This document shows positions 19,477-28,689 of a DNA stretch of 64,000 nt, in pieces. How positions within the stretch are numbered: the first letter of the stretch is position 1; the number at the start of each line of letters is the position of its first letter. The DNA lies in NCBI RefSeq assembly GCF_000284295.1, contig NC_017093.1:2108001-2172000 (forward strand), in the 5' to 3' direction. The notes below the pieces were generated by a model. It was not told where the DNA came from and searched no databases. It was given only the letters and a program-made list of their open reading frames with translations. Both the position numbers and the translations under genes were made by a program. The DNA comes from Actinoplanes missouriensis 431 (GTDB lineage Bacteria; Actinomycetota; Actinomycetes; Mycobacteriales; Micromonosporaceae).

Positions 19477-21015
19477 ATGACCGGGATCGGGATGTGGAAC
19501 ATCGCCCAGGAGTCGCCCGCGTTCGTGGCGATCGTGGATCCGAGCGGCCGCGCCATCAGCTACGGCGAACTGGCCGCCGAAGCCGACCGGATCGGGCGCG
19601 GCCTGCGCGACGCCGGTCTCGAGGCCGGCGACACCATCGCGTTGCTGCTGCCGAACGGCGCCGACATCCTGATCAGCTATTTCGCGTCGGTGCAGATCGG
19701 GCTGCACGTCGTACCGCTGAACTGGCATCTCACCGCCCCCGAGCTGGCCTACATCCTCCGTGACAGCGGAGCGAAAGCGTTCGTCGCGAGCTCGCGCTTC
19801 GCCTCCGCCGCGGTGGCGGCGGCCGACGAGGCCGGCCTTCCGGCCGCCGCCCGAATCGCCGTCGGGGACATCCCGGGCTTTCTGCCACTCGGCACGCTGG
19901 GCGCCGGCGGATCAGGAAGACCCGGCCCGCGTACGGTCGGAGCGCTCATGGTCTACACATCGGGCACCTCCGGACGACCGAAAGGGGTCAGGCGTCCCCT
20001 GCCCGGCCTCGACCCCGACGACGTGCCGCCGGTCTCGCTCTGGTTCTTCGGCCTGTTCGGCCTGCGACCGTTCGACGATCACGTGCATCTGTGCTGCTCA
20101 CCGCTCTATCACACGGCCGTGATGAACTTCGCCGTGATCTCGGTGCAGCTCGGGCACACGGTCGTGGTGATGGACCACTGGGACGCCGCCACGTTCCTCC
20201 GTCTGGTGGCCGATCACCGTGTCACGCACAGCCACATGGTGCCGACACAGTTCCGTCGGCTGCTGGCACTCGGTGATGTCGGCACCGACGTCTCCTCGAT
20301 GCGCGCGATGATTCACGGCGCCGCGCCGTGTCCGCAACCGGTCAAGCAGGCGATGCTCGACTGGTGGGGTCCCGTGGTGATCGAGTACTACGCGGCCTCG
20401 GAGGGCGGCGGCACCCTGATCACGGCGGCGGAGTGGCTGTCCCGTCCCGGATCCGTCGGCCGGGCCTGGCCCGGGTCACGGGTGCGGGTGCTCGACGACG
20501 ACGGCAAGGACGCCGACCCCGGGACGCCCGGGAAGGTGTACCTGCAGATGGGCGACGCGACGTTCGAGTACCACGGCGACGCGGAGAAGACCCGGGCCTC
20601 CTGGCGGGACCGCATGTTCACCGTCGGCGACATCGGATACCTCGACGAGGACGGTTACCTGTACCTCTGCGACCGGGCCAGCGACGTCATCATCACCGGC
20701 GGCGTGAACGTCTACCCCGCCGAGATCGAGAACGAGCTGTCGGTCCACCCGGCGGTGGCCGACGTGGCGGTCTTCGGTATCCCGCACGAGGAGTGGGGGG
20801 AGGAGATCAAGGCCGTCGTGCAGCCGGCGGAGGGCGCCTCGCCGGGTTCCGCACTGACCGCCGAACTGCTCGACTTCCTGGCGGGGAGGGTGGCGCGCTT
20901 CAAGATCCCGCGAACCGTGGACTATGTGGATGAATTGCCCCGCGATCCGAACGGCAAGCTCTACAAGAGGCTGCTCCGTGACCCGTACTGGCAGGGCCGA
21001 ACCCGCCAGATCTGA
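19477..21015 (+). CDS. FadD-family acyl-CoA synthetase
   Basis: 512-residue adenylate-forming ligase. Seen: A3 loop YTSGTSGRPKGVRR, A5 motif YYAASEGGG, A7/A8 motifs (FTVGDIGYLDEDGYLYLCDRASDVIITGG) and A10 lysine in PRDPNGKLYKR. Its place under a KstR operator and opposite the DUF35-ltp operon suggests a steroid-acid or long-chain substrate, but I cannot assign a specific FadD; a FadD4- or FadD17-like enzyme is possible. Confidence 0.8.
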   Translation: MTGIGMWNIAQESPAFVAIVDPSGRAISYGELAAEADRIGRGLRDAGLEAGDTIALLLPNGADILISYFASVQIGLHVVPLNWHLTAPELAYILRDSGAKAFVASSRFASAAVAAADEAGLPAAARIAVGDIPGFLPLGTLGAGGSGRPGPRTVGALMVYTSGTSGRPKGVRRPLPGLDPDDVPPVSLWFFGLFGLRPFDDHVHLCCSPLYHTAVMNFAVISVQLGHTVVVMDHWDAATFLRLVADHRVTHSHMVPTQFRRLLALGDVGTDVSSMRAMIHGAAPCPQPVKQAMLDWWGPVVIEYYAASEGGGTLITAAEWLSRPGSVGRAWPGSRVRVLDDDGKDADPGTPGKVYLQMGDATFEYHGDAEKTRASWRDRMFTVGDIGYLDEDGYLYLCDRASDVIITGGVNVYPAEIENELSVHPAVADVAVFGIPHEEWGEEIKAVVQPAEGASPGSALTAELLDFLAGRVARFKIPRTVDYVDELPRDPNGKLYKRLLRDPYWQGRTRQI

Positions 21016-21449
21016 CCCGCACCCTCGCTGCGTGTGGAGTTCGGGCACGATCCGCACCCTGGTTCCCCACGCAGCCGGTGATCGTCGCTGAGCGTGTGAA
21101 GTCCGGGTTCGGCCGGCGCGGACAGCCCGACAAATCCGACATGTTCCGGGGCGGTGAGCGCACGCGGAAGCGGTTGGCGTGCGCTGGTCGCCACAGCCGT
21201 AGCTCACGCCGGTCCGGCACCGGTTTTGCCTGTGCGCGCTACGGCTCGGCTGTGGCACGAGCGCGGCGGTGCGGTGCGGGGCGGGGCGGTGTGCACCGAA
21301 CGACTCCTCCTCGAACGGCAGCTGATGGGAACCCGACCAGCCAGGCGGGGTCGTAGGCGGACGTTCGGGGATAGCGGTCCGGTCGGATGAGGGGATCCAA
21401 GTCGGTCACCGCCCCACCCAACCGATCCGCATGCACCTCGGCAACCGAT
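21016..21449. other. 434-bp convergent gap, no gene seen
   Basis: Lies between converging fadD and echA19. It contains an imperfect stem (GCTGCGTGTGGA near 21027 with TCCCCACGCAGC near 21063) that could end fadD transcription, and G-rich sequence around 21270. No reading frame has a convincing ribosome site or domain. Confidence 0.5.
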
Positions 21450-22223
21450 TTATCGGCCGTGGAACTCCGGTGGACGTTTCTCGATGAACGCCCGCGGCCC
21501 TTCGCGGGCGTCGTCGCTGGTGAAGACCTGCATCCCGATCTTCGACTCGATGGCGAACGCCTCGCTCTCCGGCAGCCCTTCGGTCTCCCGGACGGTGCGC
21601 AGGATGGCCTGCACGGCGAGCGGGCCGTTCGCCGCGATCGTGCCGGCGATCTCCAGCGCCGTGTCGAGGGCCGTCCCGTCCGGCACCACGTGCCCGATGA
21701 GACCGGCGGCGAGCGCCTCGGCCGCGGTGATGTGCCGGCCGGTGAGCAGCAGTTCCACCGCGATCGTGTACGGCAGTTGCCGCGGCAGCCGCACCGCGGA
21801 CCCACCCAGCGGGAACAGTCCCCAGCGCGCCTCGGAGACGCCGAACCGGGCGCTCTGTGCGGCCACCCGGATGTCGGTGGCCTGCAGGATCTCGGTGCCG
21901 CCCGCGACGGCCGGCCCCTCCACGGCGGCGATCAGGGGTTTCGTGAGCCGCCGGCCCTTCAGCAGGGCGTCGATCCGGGACAGGTCCGCGCCGTCGAACG
22001 AATCGCCCGGATGCGCCGACGTCATCGCCCGCAGGTCGGCCCCGGCGCAGAACGCGCCGCCCGCCCCGGTGAGGATCGCGACGCGGATCGCCGGGTCGCC
22101 GTCGATCCGGTCCCAGGCGTCGCGCATCACGGCCATCATCTCGGCGGAGAGCGCGTTGCGCACCTGCGGCCGGTTCATCGTGACGATCAGTATCGGTCCG
22201 CGCTGCTCGACAAGGGCGTCCAC
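21450..22223 (-). CDS. echA19: Enoyl-CoA hydratase EchA19
   Basis: Crotonase-fold hydratase acting on cholesterol side-chain enoyl-CoA thioesters. 257 residues. Seen: oxyanion-hole motif [61 protein letters not shown], and the [25 protein letters not shown] stretch, all nearly as in Rv3516. GTG 22223 is chosen for the AGGAG 7 nt upstream and the matching N-terminus (DALVEQRG). Divergent from fadD19, exactly as in M. tuberculosis. Confidence 0.9.
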   Translation of the reverse strand: MDALVEQRGPILIVTMNRPQVRNALSAEMMAVMRDAWDRIDGDPAIRVAILTGAGGAFCAGADLRAMTSAHPGDSFDGADLSRIDALLKGRRLTKPLIAAVEGPAVAGGTEILQATDIRVAAQSARFGVSEARWGLFPLGGSAVRLPRQLPYTIAVELLLTGRHITAAEALAAGLIGHVVPDGTALDTALEIAGTIAANGPLAVQAILRTVRETEGLPESEAFAIESKIGMQVFTSDDAREGPRAFIEKRPPEFHGR

Positions 22224-22263
22224 GTCGCATCTCCTACCTGGCAACTTGGGCTTGCTCCAGAAC

Positions 22264-22277
22264 GATAACAGGTTCTA
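22264..22277. promoter_or_regulatory. KstR-like operator between echA19 and fadD19
   Basis: GATAACAGGTTCTA matches the KstR consensus except its first base. It ends 10 bp before the fadD19 ATG. Confidence 0.65.
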
Positions 22278-22287
22278 CTTTCTGGTG

Positions 22288-23841
22288 ATGGCGGCCAATA
22301 TAGCGGACCTGATCGAGCACGCGGTCGACGCCTTTCCCGATCGCGTCGCGGTGGCCTGCGGCGAGCGTGAGCTGTCCTACGCCGAGCTGGAGGCGACCGC
22401 CAACCGTCTGGCCCATTTCCTGCACCGTCAAGGAGTGGGCAAGGGCGCCCACGTCGGTCTTTACGCGGGCAACTCGATCGAGGCCGTGGTGGCCATGGTC
22501 GCCGTGTACAAGCTCCGTGCCGTGGTCGTCAACGTCAACTACCGGTACGTCGAGAACGAGTTGCAGTATCTCTTCGCGGACGCCGAGCTCACCGCGCTGA
22601 TCCACGACCCGGAGTACGCCGCGCGGGTGGCGAACGTGGACGCGCCGGGCGTCATCGTGCAGCTGGGTGTCACCGGCTTCGCGCACGAGAGTCCGGAGCG
22701 GGACTTCGGCGAACGGTCCGGCGACGACGTCTACCTGCTCTACACCGGCGGGACCACCGGCTACCCGAAAGGCGTGATCTGGCGGCACGAGGACGTCTGG
22801 CGGGTGCTCGGCGGCGGCATCGACTTCATGTCCGGCGTGCCGCTCGACGACGAGTGGGCGCAGAGCAAGCGGGAGATGCCCCCGCTGACCCGGCTCTGCC
22901 TGGCGCCGCTGATCCACGGCAACGCGCAGTGGGCCACCCTCGCCGCCCTCTTCTGCGGTGACACCGTGGTGGTCCTGCCGCACTTCGACCCGGACGAGGT
23001 GTGGCGCACCATCGAGCGCCGCCGGGTCAACGTCGTCGTGCTGATCGGCGACGCGATGGCCCGGCCGATCATCGAGGCGTACCTGAGCGGCGACTACGAC
23101 AGCTCGTCGCTCGTCTCGGTCTCGTCGAGCGCCGCGCTCTTCTCACCGTCGGTGAAACGGCAGTACATGGAGACGTTCCCGAACGTCATGGTCACCGACG
23201 CGATCGGCTCCTCGGAGACCGGGTTCGCGGGCATCGGGATCGTCGCCGACGTCGACGGCGGCGCGGTCGACGGCCCTCGCGTGATGCCCGGACCGGACAC
23301 CATCGTCATCGACGAGCACGGCCGCAAGGCGCCACCCGGCGTGATCGGCCGCCTCGCCCGGGGCGGGCACGTCCCGCTCGGCTACTACAAGGACCCGGAG
23401 AAGACCCGCGCCCTGCTCACCGAGGTCGACGGCAAGCGCTACGCGATACCCGGCGACTTCGCGCGGATCGAGTCCGACGGCACGATCACGCTGCTCGGCC
23501 GCGGCAACACCTGCGTCAACACCGGCGGCGAGAAGGTCTTCCCCGAGGAGGTGGAGGGTGCTCTCAAGGCGCATCCGGGCGTCTTCGACGCCCTCGTCAT
23601 CGGCGCTTCCGACGATCGGCTCGGCCAGCGGGTGGTCGCCCTCGTCCAACCCCGCCCGGGGGTACGGGTGAAGCTCGACGAACTCGAGAGTCACGTCAGA
23701 CGACGGATCGCCGGGTACAAGGTGCCCCGCGACGTGTGGCTCGTCGACCGGATCCAGCGGACCATCAGCGGTAAGGCCGACTACCGGTGGGCGCATGAAT
23801 ACGCCCGCTCGCACAGCGGGGAGCCGACACGTGCGGACTGA
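22288..23841 (+). CDS. fadD19: Steroid side-chain acyl-CoA synthetase FadD19
   Basis: Ligase charging C24-branched or C26 sterol side-chain acids with CoA. 517 residues. Seen: LLYTGGTTGYPKGVIWRHED (A3), DAIGSSETGF (A5), YAIPGDFARIESDGTITLLGRG (A7/A8) and the A10-like lysine in TISGKADYRWAHE. The ERDFGERSGDDVYLLYTGGTTG stretch and the C-terminus match Rv3515c closely. No ribosome site precedes ATG 22288, and the operator ends 10 bp upstream, again suggesting a short leader. Overlaps the next gene by 11 bp. Confidence 0.9.
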   Translation: MAANIADLIEHAVDAFPDRVAVACGERELSYAELEATANRLAHFLHRQGVGKGAHVGLYAGNSIEAVVAMVAVYKLRAVVVNVNYRYVENELQYLFADAELTALIHDPEYAARVANVDAPGVIVQLGVTGFAHESPERDFGERSGDDVYLLYTGGTTGYPKGVIWRHEDVWRVLGGGIDFMSGVPLDDEWAQSKREMPPLTRLCLAPLIHGNAQWATLAALFCGDTVVVLPHFDPDEVWRTIERRRVNVVVLIGDAMARPIIEAYLSGDYDSSSLVSVSSSAALFSPSVKRQYMETFPNVMVTDAIGSSETGFAGIGIVADVDGGAVDGPRVMPGPDTIVIDEHGRKAPPGVIGRLARGGHVPLGYYKDPEKTRALLTEVDGKRYAIPGDFARIESDGTITLLGRGNTCVNTGGEKVFPEEVEGALKAHPGVFDALVIGASDDRLGQRVVALVQPRPGVRVKLDELESHVRRRIAGYKVPRDVWLVDRIQRTISGKADYRWAHEYARSHSGEPTRAD

Positions 23842-24925
23842 CCTCTGCGACCTCCTCGGCATCGACGTCCCGATCGTCGGCTTCAGCCCGTCCGAGCAGG
23901 TCGTCGCGGCGATCAGCCGGGCCGGCGGGCTCGGCGTGCTGGGCTGCGTCCGGTTCAACGACGGCGACGAGCTCGACCGTGTCCTGACCTGGCTGGACTC
24001 CGAGGTGGGCGGCCGCCCCTACGGCGTCGACGTCGTCATGCCCGGTCGGGTGCCGACCGAGGGCACCCCGGCGGACCTCGGCAAGCTCATCCCGGACGGG
24101 CATCGCGACTTCGTCGAGCGGACCCTGCTGCGCCTCGGCGTGCCACCGCTCGGCGTCGACGAGCCCCGGCGGGCGGGCGTTCTCGGGTGGCTGCACTCGG
24201 TGGCCCGTACCCATGTCGACGTGGCCCTGACCCACCGGCCGCGCCTGATCGCCAACGCCCTGGGCCCGCCGCCGCCGGACGTGATCGCCCGGGCCCATGC
24301 GCACGGCCTGGCCGTGGCCGCCCTCGCCGGACGCGCCGATCACGCGCGCAGCCACCTGGCCGGCGGGGTCGACATCGTGGTGGCGCAGGGCTACGAAGCG
24401 GGCGGGCACACCGGGGAGATCGCCAGCATGGTGCTGGTCCCGGAGGTCGTCGACGCGGTCGGCGCGGACGTGCCGGTGCTCGCGGCCGGCGGGATCGGCA
24501 GCGGCCGGCAGATCGCGGCGGCTCTCGCCCTCGGCGCCCGTGGCGTGTGGATGGGCTCGGTCTGGCTGGGCACCGCGGAGTACCAGACGACGGAGGCGCT
24601 GCGGCAGGCGCTGCTGGACGCGCGGTCCAGCGACACGGTCCGGACCCGGATCTACACGGGCAAGCCGGCCCGGCTGCTGCGCAACCGCTGGACCGAGGCG
24701 TGGGCGGACGAGTCGGCGCCGAGCCCGCTGCCGATGCCCCTGCAGAACCTGCTGGTCTCCGGGGCGCACGACCGCCTGATGGAGTCCGGTGACCCCACGG
24801 TCGTGCCGATGCCGGTGGGGCAGATCGTCGGCCGGATGAACGAGGTCCGCCCGGTCGCCGCGGTCCTCGCCGATCTGGTCACCGAAGCGGACGAGACCCT
24901 TGCCCGGCTCGGCAAGATGGCGTGA
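23831..24925 (+). CDS. NPD/nitronate-monooxygenase-like FMN protein
   Basis: 364-residue TIM-barrel FMN protein. Seen: N-terminal LGIDVPIVGFSP, AGGLGVLGCVRF, the VAQGYEAGGHTGEIASMVLVPEVVDAV signature and AAGGIGSGRQIAAALALGARGVWMGS (phosphate-binding loop). The reaction of such proteins in steroid loci is unsettled. It does not resemble IpdC (Rv3553) closely, so I do not use that name. The GTG at 23831 overlaps fadD19 by 11 bp, so they form one operon. Confidence 0.8.
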   Translation: MRTDLCDLLGIDVPIVGFSPSEQVVAAISRAGGLGVLGCVRFNDGDELDRVLTWLDSEVGGRPYGVDVVMPGRVPTEGTPADLGKLIPDGHRDFVERTLLRLGVPPLGVDEPRRAGVLGWLHSVARTHVDVALTHRPRLIANALGPPPPDVIARAHAHGLAVAALAGRADHARSHLAGGVDIVVAQGYEAGGHTGEIASMVLVPEVVDAVGADVPVLAAGGIGSGRQIAAALALGARGVWMGSVWLGTAEYQTTEALRQALLDARSSDTVRTRIYTGKPARLLRNRWTEAWADESAPSPLPMPLQNLLVSGAHDRLMESGDPTVVPMPVGQIVGRMNEVRPVAAVLADLVTEADETLARLGKMA

Positions 24926-24927
24926 GA

Positions 24928-24962
24928 AAAACAGGCGTCCGCGTTTCTGCGGGCGCCTGTTT
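24928..24962. terminator. Hairpin terminator after the fadD19 operon
   Basis: Arms AAACAGGCG and CGCCTGTTT with further G-C pairs inside and a TTTC loop, ending in T residues. It marks the end of the steroid block. Confidence 0.85.
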
Positions 24963-25535
24963 CGCACGTGTTAAATCGCGGTTGCTCGTTTCCCGCGAAC
25001 CGCAGGAAATCAACCGAACCCTGCACCCGCCTGCGACGACCCGCTGAACCAGTCGACCCGTCACAGGCGGGACTATCAGGGAGAGCGCGAAGCCCGAGAA
25101 GATCAGAGAAATGTCCGGGGGCGCGCTCTGCACGATCACGAGAAAATATCGAGTTCGTCCGGTGACGGTAGCACGAATCTGCTTTTATGCCGGTGACGTG
25201 CGTCATTTGCACGCGTGGATTCCCATGCCGTCCCACACATTTTCCCGCAGTCCGGGGCGACCCCGCGGCCCCGGCGCGCCGTCTCGGTCGCCGGTGGGCG
25301 GCCTCGCGCGTGTGAGGTTCGAGGGCTTCGGAGAGAGTCATCCCGCCGGGAGCAGATCCGGTATGTCCGGCCTGTCGATGGGTGGCCGGCCAGGTGAGGG
25401 CGCGCCTGGCTGGTGGGGGTGCCGGGGCCGGCGGCGGGATGCGCCGGCGGAAGGGGCGTCAGGGGTGGCGGGCCGGGGAACGGGGCGGGTTTTGCGGGAC
25501 GGTTGTGCGCGTACCGGAACGCCGGTTGGAAATCG
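24963..25535. other. ~570-bp gap between chromosome and element, no gene seen
   Basis: I see no tRNA, no coding frame with a convincing ribosome site, and no repeat. A minus-strand frame near 24879-25139 has a hydrophobic start but no support. If the element inserted here, the left attachment site is in or just to the right of this gap. Confidence 0.4.
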
Positions 25536-25568
25536 CTTGACCTCAACCCCGCGTGAAGTGGGAGGTTC
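25536..25568 (+). promoter_or_regulatory. Possible MerR-type promoter
   Basis: CTTGACCTCAACC followed at about 10 bp by GTGAAGTGGGAGGTTCG resembles the dyad used by MerR-family activators (TTGACCTCAA...GAGGTT), with imperfect symmetry. It faces the short reading frame at 25588. Confidence 0.35.
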
Positions 25569-25587
25569 GTGTCCGGGAGGGACTGAC

Positions 25588-25695
25588 ATGAGCATGGAGA
25601 TGGCGGCGTGGAACTCGATGTTCCCGACATTCCTCTGCCGTGACCAGCGCTTTCACTTAAACGCCCAGGTCAGAGAGTTACCGGGCCGAACCTGA
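25588..25695 (+). pseudogene. Possible 5' fragment of a host gene cut by element insertion
   Basis: A 35-residue frame (MSMEMAAWNSMFPTF...) with a strong GGGAGGG ribosome site 6 nt before its ATG and a promoter-like dyad upstream, but it stops after a few turns of sequence and is followed at once by the integrase region. It is too short to be a recognisable domain. The reading that insertion truncated it rests only on position; a genuine small peptide is equally possible. Confidence 0.3.
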
Positions 25696-25766
25696 CGCGA
25701 CTTCGAGCAACTCTGCCGAACCTCGCGGTGACCCCACGGGGTCCCCGCCTTTACTACAGTCCGGAC

Positions 25767-27080
25767 ATGGCGGTCTTGGAACCACGCGGGAAGTCGGTCC
25801 GCGTCAACTGGCGACTCGGTGGCGGCCGAGACGGCGCCCGGCAGTCCTGCACCTTCTCCGGGCCCCCGAAGGCCCGCGACAAGTTCGCCGCAGCCGCCAA
25901 ACAGCTCGTCGAGTCCCGCCAGCACAACATCACCCGCGACGAGGTCTACCAAGCAGTCCTCGGCAAAGACGTCACCGAAGACGCCGTCGTGCCCACCTTC
26001 CGCGCCTGGACCGAAATGTGGCTCACCCAGCGGGCCAAGAACGGCGAAATCCAGCCCGACACCGTCAAGAAATACCGGTGGGAGTTGAAAGCCCGCGCCA
26101 TGCCCAAACTCGGGCACCTGCGGCTGACCGACATCACCGAAGACACGATCACCGACTGGGTGCACTGGCTGAACAACCGGCGGTCCACGCGCGGAAACCG
26201 TAACGGGCACACCGACGAGCCGCTGTCAGCGAACACCATTCGCAAGGCGTACCGGATCGTGCACGCCTGCCTCGGCGCCGCAAACCGCACATGGGTGCCC
26301 GTGAATCCGGCGGCGAAACCAGCCGGGGCGAAAGTGACCCATCACGGTCTGCCGAGCCCAGCGAAATTCGACGGCATGTTCCTCGAACCGTTCGAGATCG
26401 AGGCGATCCTCGCCAACTGCGATCCGCGGATCACCGACATGCTGAAAGTGTTCCTCGGCACCGGTCTGCGGCTCGGTGAGCTACTCGTGCTGCAGAAGCA
26501 GCACATCACCACGAACCGCAGCCAGACGGTGGTGCAGGTACGGCGCACGTTGAAGGACAGCGGCGAGATCGGGAAACCGAAATCGGACGCCGGGATCCGG
26601 GCCGTTCCGGTGGACAAGGACACCGCGGCGATCCTGCACACGCATATCGCCGGGAAGCGGATGGCCGATCTGGTGTTCCCGTCGCCGTCCGGTGGGGTGT
26701 GGCCGCCGTCGACGTTCCGCCGCTACTGGTGGCAGGCGGTGGCGGGGGCACAGCGCTGCCCGGAACACCCGCCGCCGCTACCGGCCCGCCGGGGTCCGGG
26801 CCGCATCCCGTCGTGGGGCGTCAAGGACGTGTCCGACTGTGCCTGCTCTGGCCGGCTGCAACGTCACCCGCGGATCCACGATCTGCGGCACACGCACGGG
26901 TCGGCGCTGCTGCAGTCCGGTTGGAATTCGAAGAAGGTTCAGGTGCGGCTGGGGCATTCGCAGCACTCCACCACGATGAACATCTACGCGCACCTGTGGG
27001 ACCTCGGTGAGGTGGAGGAGTTGGAGGCGGCGTCGGCGTTGCTGTTCCCGGCCCGGCCGGCGTTGACGCTGGTTGCCTAG
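25767..27080 (+). CDS. int: Tyrosine recombinase (integrase)
   Basis: 437 residues. N-terminal arm-binding region (about 1-75), SAM-like core-binding domain (about 80-150, AWTEMWLTQRAKNGEIQPDTVKKYRWELKARAMPKLGHLRL), then the catalytic domain with Arg in TGLRLGELLVL, His-x-x-Arg in HDLRHTHGS, His in LGHSQHSTT and Tyr in MNIYAHL. A Cys/His-bearing insertion (CPEH...CAC, about residues 331-370) sits just before the HxxR box. It opens the mobile element; no excisionase gene is obvious beside it. Confidence 0.93.
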   Translation: MAVLEPRGKSVRVNWRLGGGRDGARQSCTFSGPPKARDKFAAAAKQLVESRQHNITRDEVYQAVLGKDVTEDAVVPTFRAWTEMWLTQRAKNGEIQPDTVKKYRWELKARAMPKLGHLRLTDITEDTITDWVHWLNNRRSTRGNRNGHTDEPLSANTIRKAYRIVHACLGAANRTWVPVNPAAKPAGAKVTHHGLPSPAKFDGMFLEPFEIEAILANCDPRITDMLKVFLGTGLRLGELLVLQKQHITTNRSQTVVQVRRTLKDSGEIGKPKSDAGIRAVPVDKDTAAILHTHIAGKRMADLVFPSPSGGVWPPSTFRRYWWQAVAGAQRCPEHPPPLPARRGPGRIPSWGVKDVSDCACSGRLQRHPRIHDLRHTHGSALLQSGWNSKKVQVRLGHSQHSTTMNIYAHLWDLGEVEELEAASALLFPARPALTLVA

Positions 27081-27481
27081 CTGGGCAGCCGTAACCGCCA
27101 CCGGTCGGCGGGGTAGACGGTCACGTCGTCGCCGTCGGTGACGGCGAAGACCGGCGTGCCGGGCGGGATGGCGAACTCTTCTACTTCCTCGGGAGTCGGC
27201 ATCCGGGCGGCCACCGTCGCGCCGGCCGCCGGGGTCACGTATTCCACCTCAGCTGGTTCCCGTACGACCACTCCGCGCCCCCGTCTCAGTTCGGCGAGGC
27301 CTTCCGCACGTAGCAGGTTCACGGCGGCGCGTGCGGTCAGCCTGGAGACACCGTACTGCTGGTGCAGCCTGGTTTCAGAGGGCAGAAGTTCGCCGGGCTG
27401 GATGCGTCCCCTGCGGATGTCTTCGCGCAGGTCGGCGGCGATGTCCCGGTGGGTTGGCTCACCGCCCTGCGCTTTGATCAT
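27077..27481 (-). CDS. GntR-family transcriptional regulator
   Basis: 134 residues. N-terminal winged helix typical of GntR (about 9-72: DLREDIRRGRIQPGELLPSETRLHQQYGVSRLTARAAVNLLRAEGLAELRRGRGVVV) and a short C-terminal part too small for a full UTRA domain. Converges on int with a 4-bp overlap. GntR regulators of this size (KorSA type) control excision and replication in actinomycete elements, so it is the best candidate master regulator. Confidence 0.82.
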   Translation of the reverse strand: MIKAQGGEPTHRDIAADLREDIRRGRIQPGELLPSETRLHQQYGVSRLTARAAVNLLRAEGLAELRRGRGVVVREPAEVEYVTPAAGATVAARMPTPEEVEEFAIPPGTPVFAVTDGDDVTVYPADRWRLRLPS

Positions 27482-27562
27482 CCGGTGACTTTATGAGGCC
27501 GTCCGGAGTGGACTATCGGGATAGCGGGCTACCGGGCTATCCCACCCTGCCGATGAGACGTT

Positions 27563-28144
27563 TCAGTTGTGCCGGCGGTACCGGTCGATCTCATTCGGGC
27601 CGACGCCGGGCAGCTGGTCCAGGTCGGCCAGACCCGCGCTGCTGCGGCCGAACTGGTAGCCGTCCCTGAAGATCTGCTCGTATTCCGGCACCGCAGCGAC
27701 CGTCTTCTCCATCGCGGCGAGCCGCTGATTCATCGCCTCCTGAGCTTCCACCAGGTCGGCGATCAGTTGCGCGTTCATCCCGCCGAGCTCGGCGTTCTGC
27801 GTCGCCCTCGACATCGCCAGCCGCATGTGAGTGCGGACCGGGCGGAGCATCTTCTCGATGCCGCCGAGCACGATCAGGCAGCCGGCGTAGACGGTGATGC
27901 TCAGGATCGCGAGGGTGGCGAGCATCTGCGCGGCGCCGCTGTCCCAGGTGTATTCCTCGGCGAGGACGGCGCCGCCGAGGGTGACGATGACGGTGCCGAC
28001 GAGGATGACGGTGCCGCGGCGGCGCTGGGTTGCCCCGTAGGCGCGGGCCTGGTCTTCGGTGTCGGCTTTGGGTAGGCCTTTTTCGGCGGGGTGGGGGACG
28101 CCGAGGTCTCTGAGGTCGCGTGTGGTTCCTTCGAGGTCATGCAT
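27563..28144 (-). CDS. Two-TM membrane protein of the element
   Basis: 193 residues, unknown. A charged N-terminus (~1-45), two membrane segments (about 47-65 and 75-97), then a cytoplasmic helical region (MNAQLIADLVEAQEAMNQRLAAMEKTVAAVPEY, possibly coiled coil) and a C-terminus ending GVGPNEIDRYRRHN. ATG 28144 has GGGGAGG 11 nt upstream. It could be a surface-exclusion or anchoring protein, but nothing shows this directly. Confidence 0.65.
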   Translation of the reverse strand: MHDLEGTTRDLRDLGVPHPAEKGLPKADTEDQARAYGATQRRRGTVILVGTVIVTLGGAVLAEEYTWDSGAAQMLATLAILSITVYAGCLIVLGGIEKMLRPVRTHMRLAMSRATQNAELGGMNAQLIADLVEAQEAMNQRLAAMEKTVAAVPEYEQIFRDGYQFGRSSAGLADLDQLPGVGPNEIDRYRRHN

Positions 28145-28689
28145 GGTGCGTGGGCCTCCCCAGTGCCTCTGGATGTGAAAGTGCCTCCGTATTGGCAACC
28201 GTGATCGTCCGCCTTGGTTACGGCCTTGTCTCACCTTGATCGATGATCGTGGCGTTTCGTGCCGCAACGTCCGACTGGGTAGATCGTCTCGGGCGGCTGA
28301 TAGTACGTCTGTACTTATCCTACGTTCGGTTGGTGATCAGCCGTATTCGGACGGTAGGCGTTCCTGGTCATGCTCGCAACCGTGCATTGTGGAGCGTTAG
28401 CCCTGCTCAGCCGGTACGTGAGTTATTCACCCGTCTCGTTCGGATTCGGTCACTGCGCCGCCCTCGGCAGTTCTGTGGCACGCATTGGGGGAACGGTGCC
28501 ACAGAACGACCCACACAACCCGGTACTCACTTAGCCGGCGGCTCGGAACCTGGCTTCCCGTCGTAGTTCAGCACCTCGTGCGTCGGTGTGAACCCAGGAC
28601 GCTGCACCTCCACCGGCGCCGGCCTTCGCGACAAGGTGGCGTCGCCCGGCGCCGCAGAACCGAGGTGTTGAAGGATGTCGCCCGGCGCG
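28145..28689. other. 545-bp gap with a strong inverted repeat; no firm gene
   Basis: 28471-28481 (TTCTGTGGCAC) and 28496-28506 (GTGCCACAGAA) form a perfect 11-bp inverted repeat around a 14-bp spacer, either an operator or a rho-independent hairpin without a U-tract. A minus-strand frame ending at 28527 (VEVQRPGFTPTHEVLNYDGK...) reads like protein for ~30 residues but has no good start. The stretch 28200-28330 probably carries the promoter of the membrane protein gene. Confidence 0.5.

Noticed and set aside
23831..24925. Naming the NPD-like protein IpdC
   Set aside because: Both are NPD flavoproteins of steroid loci, but the sequence as read does not follow Rv3553 closely and the gene is not next to ipdA/ipdB.
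24879..25139. Minus-strand frame starting MIVQSAPPDISLIF
   Set aside because: The hydrophobic start is suggestive but there is no ribosome site or domain, and it overlaps the end of the NPD gene and the terminator.
24963..25767. tRNA or tRNA 3' fragment as attachment site
   Set aside because: I scanned both strands for a T-loop and acceptor stem and found none that folds.
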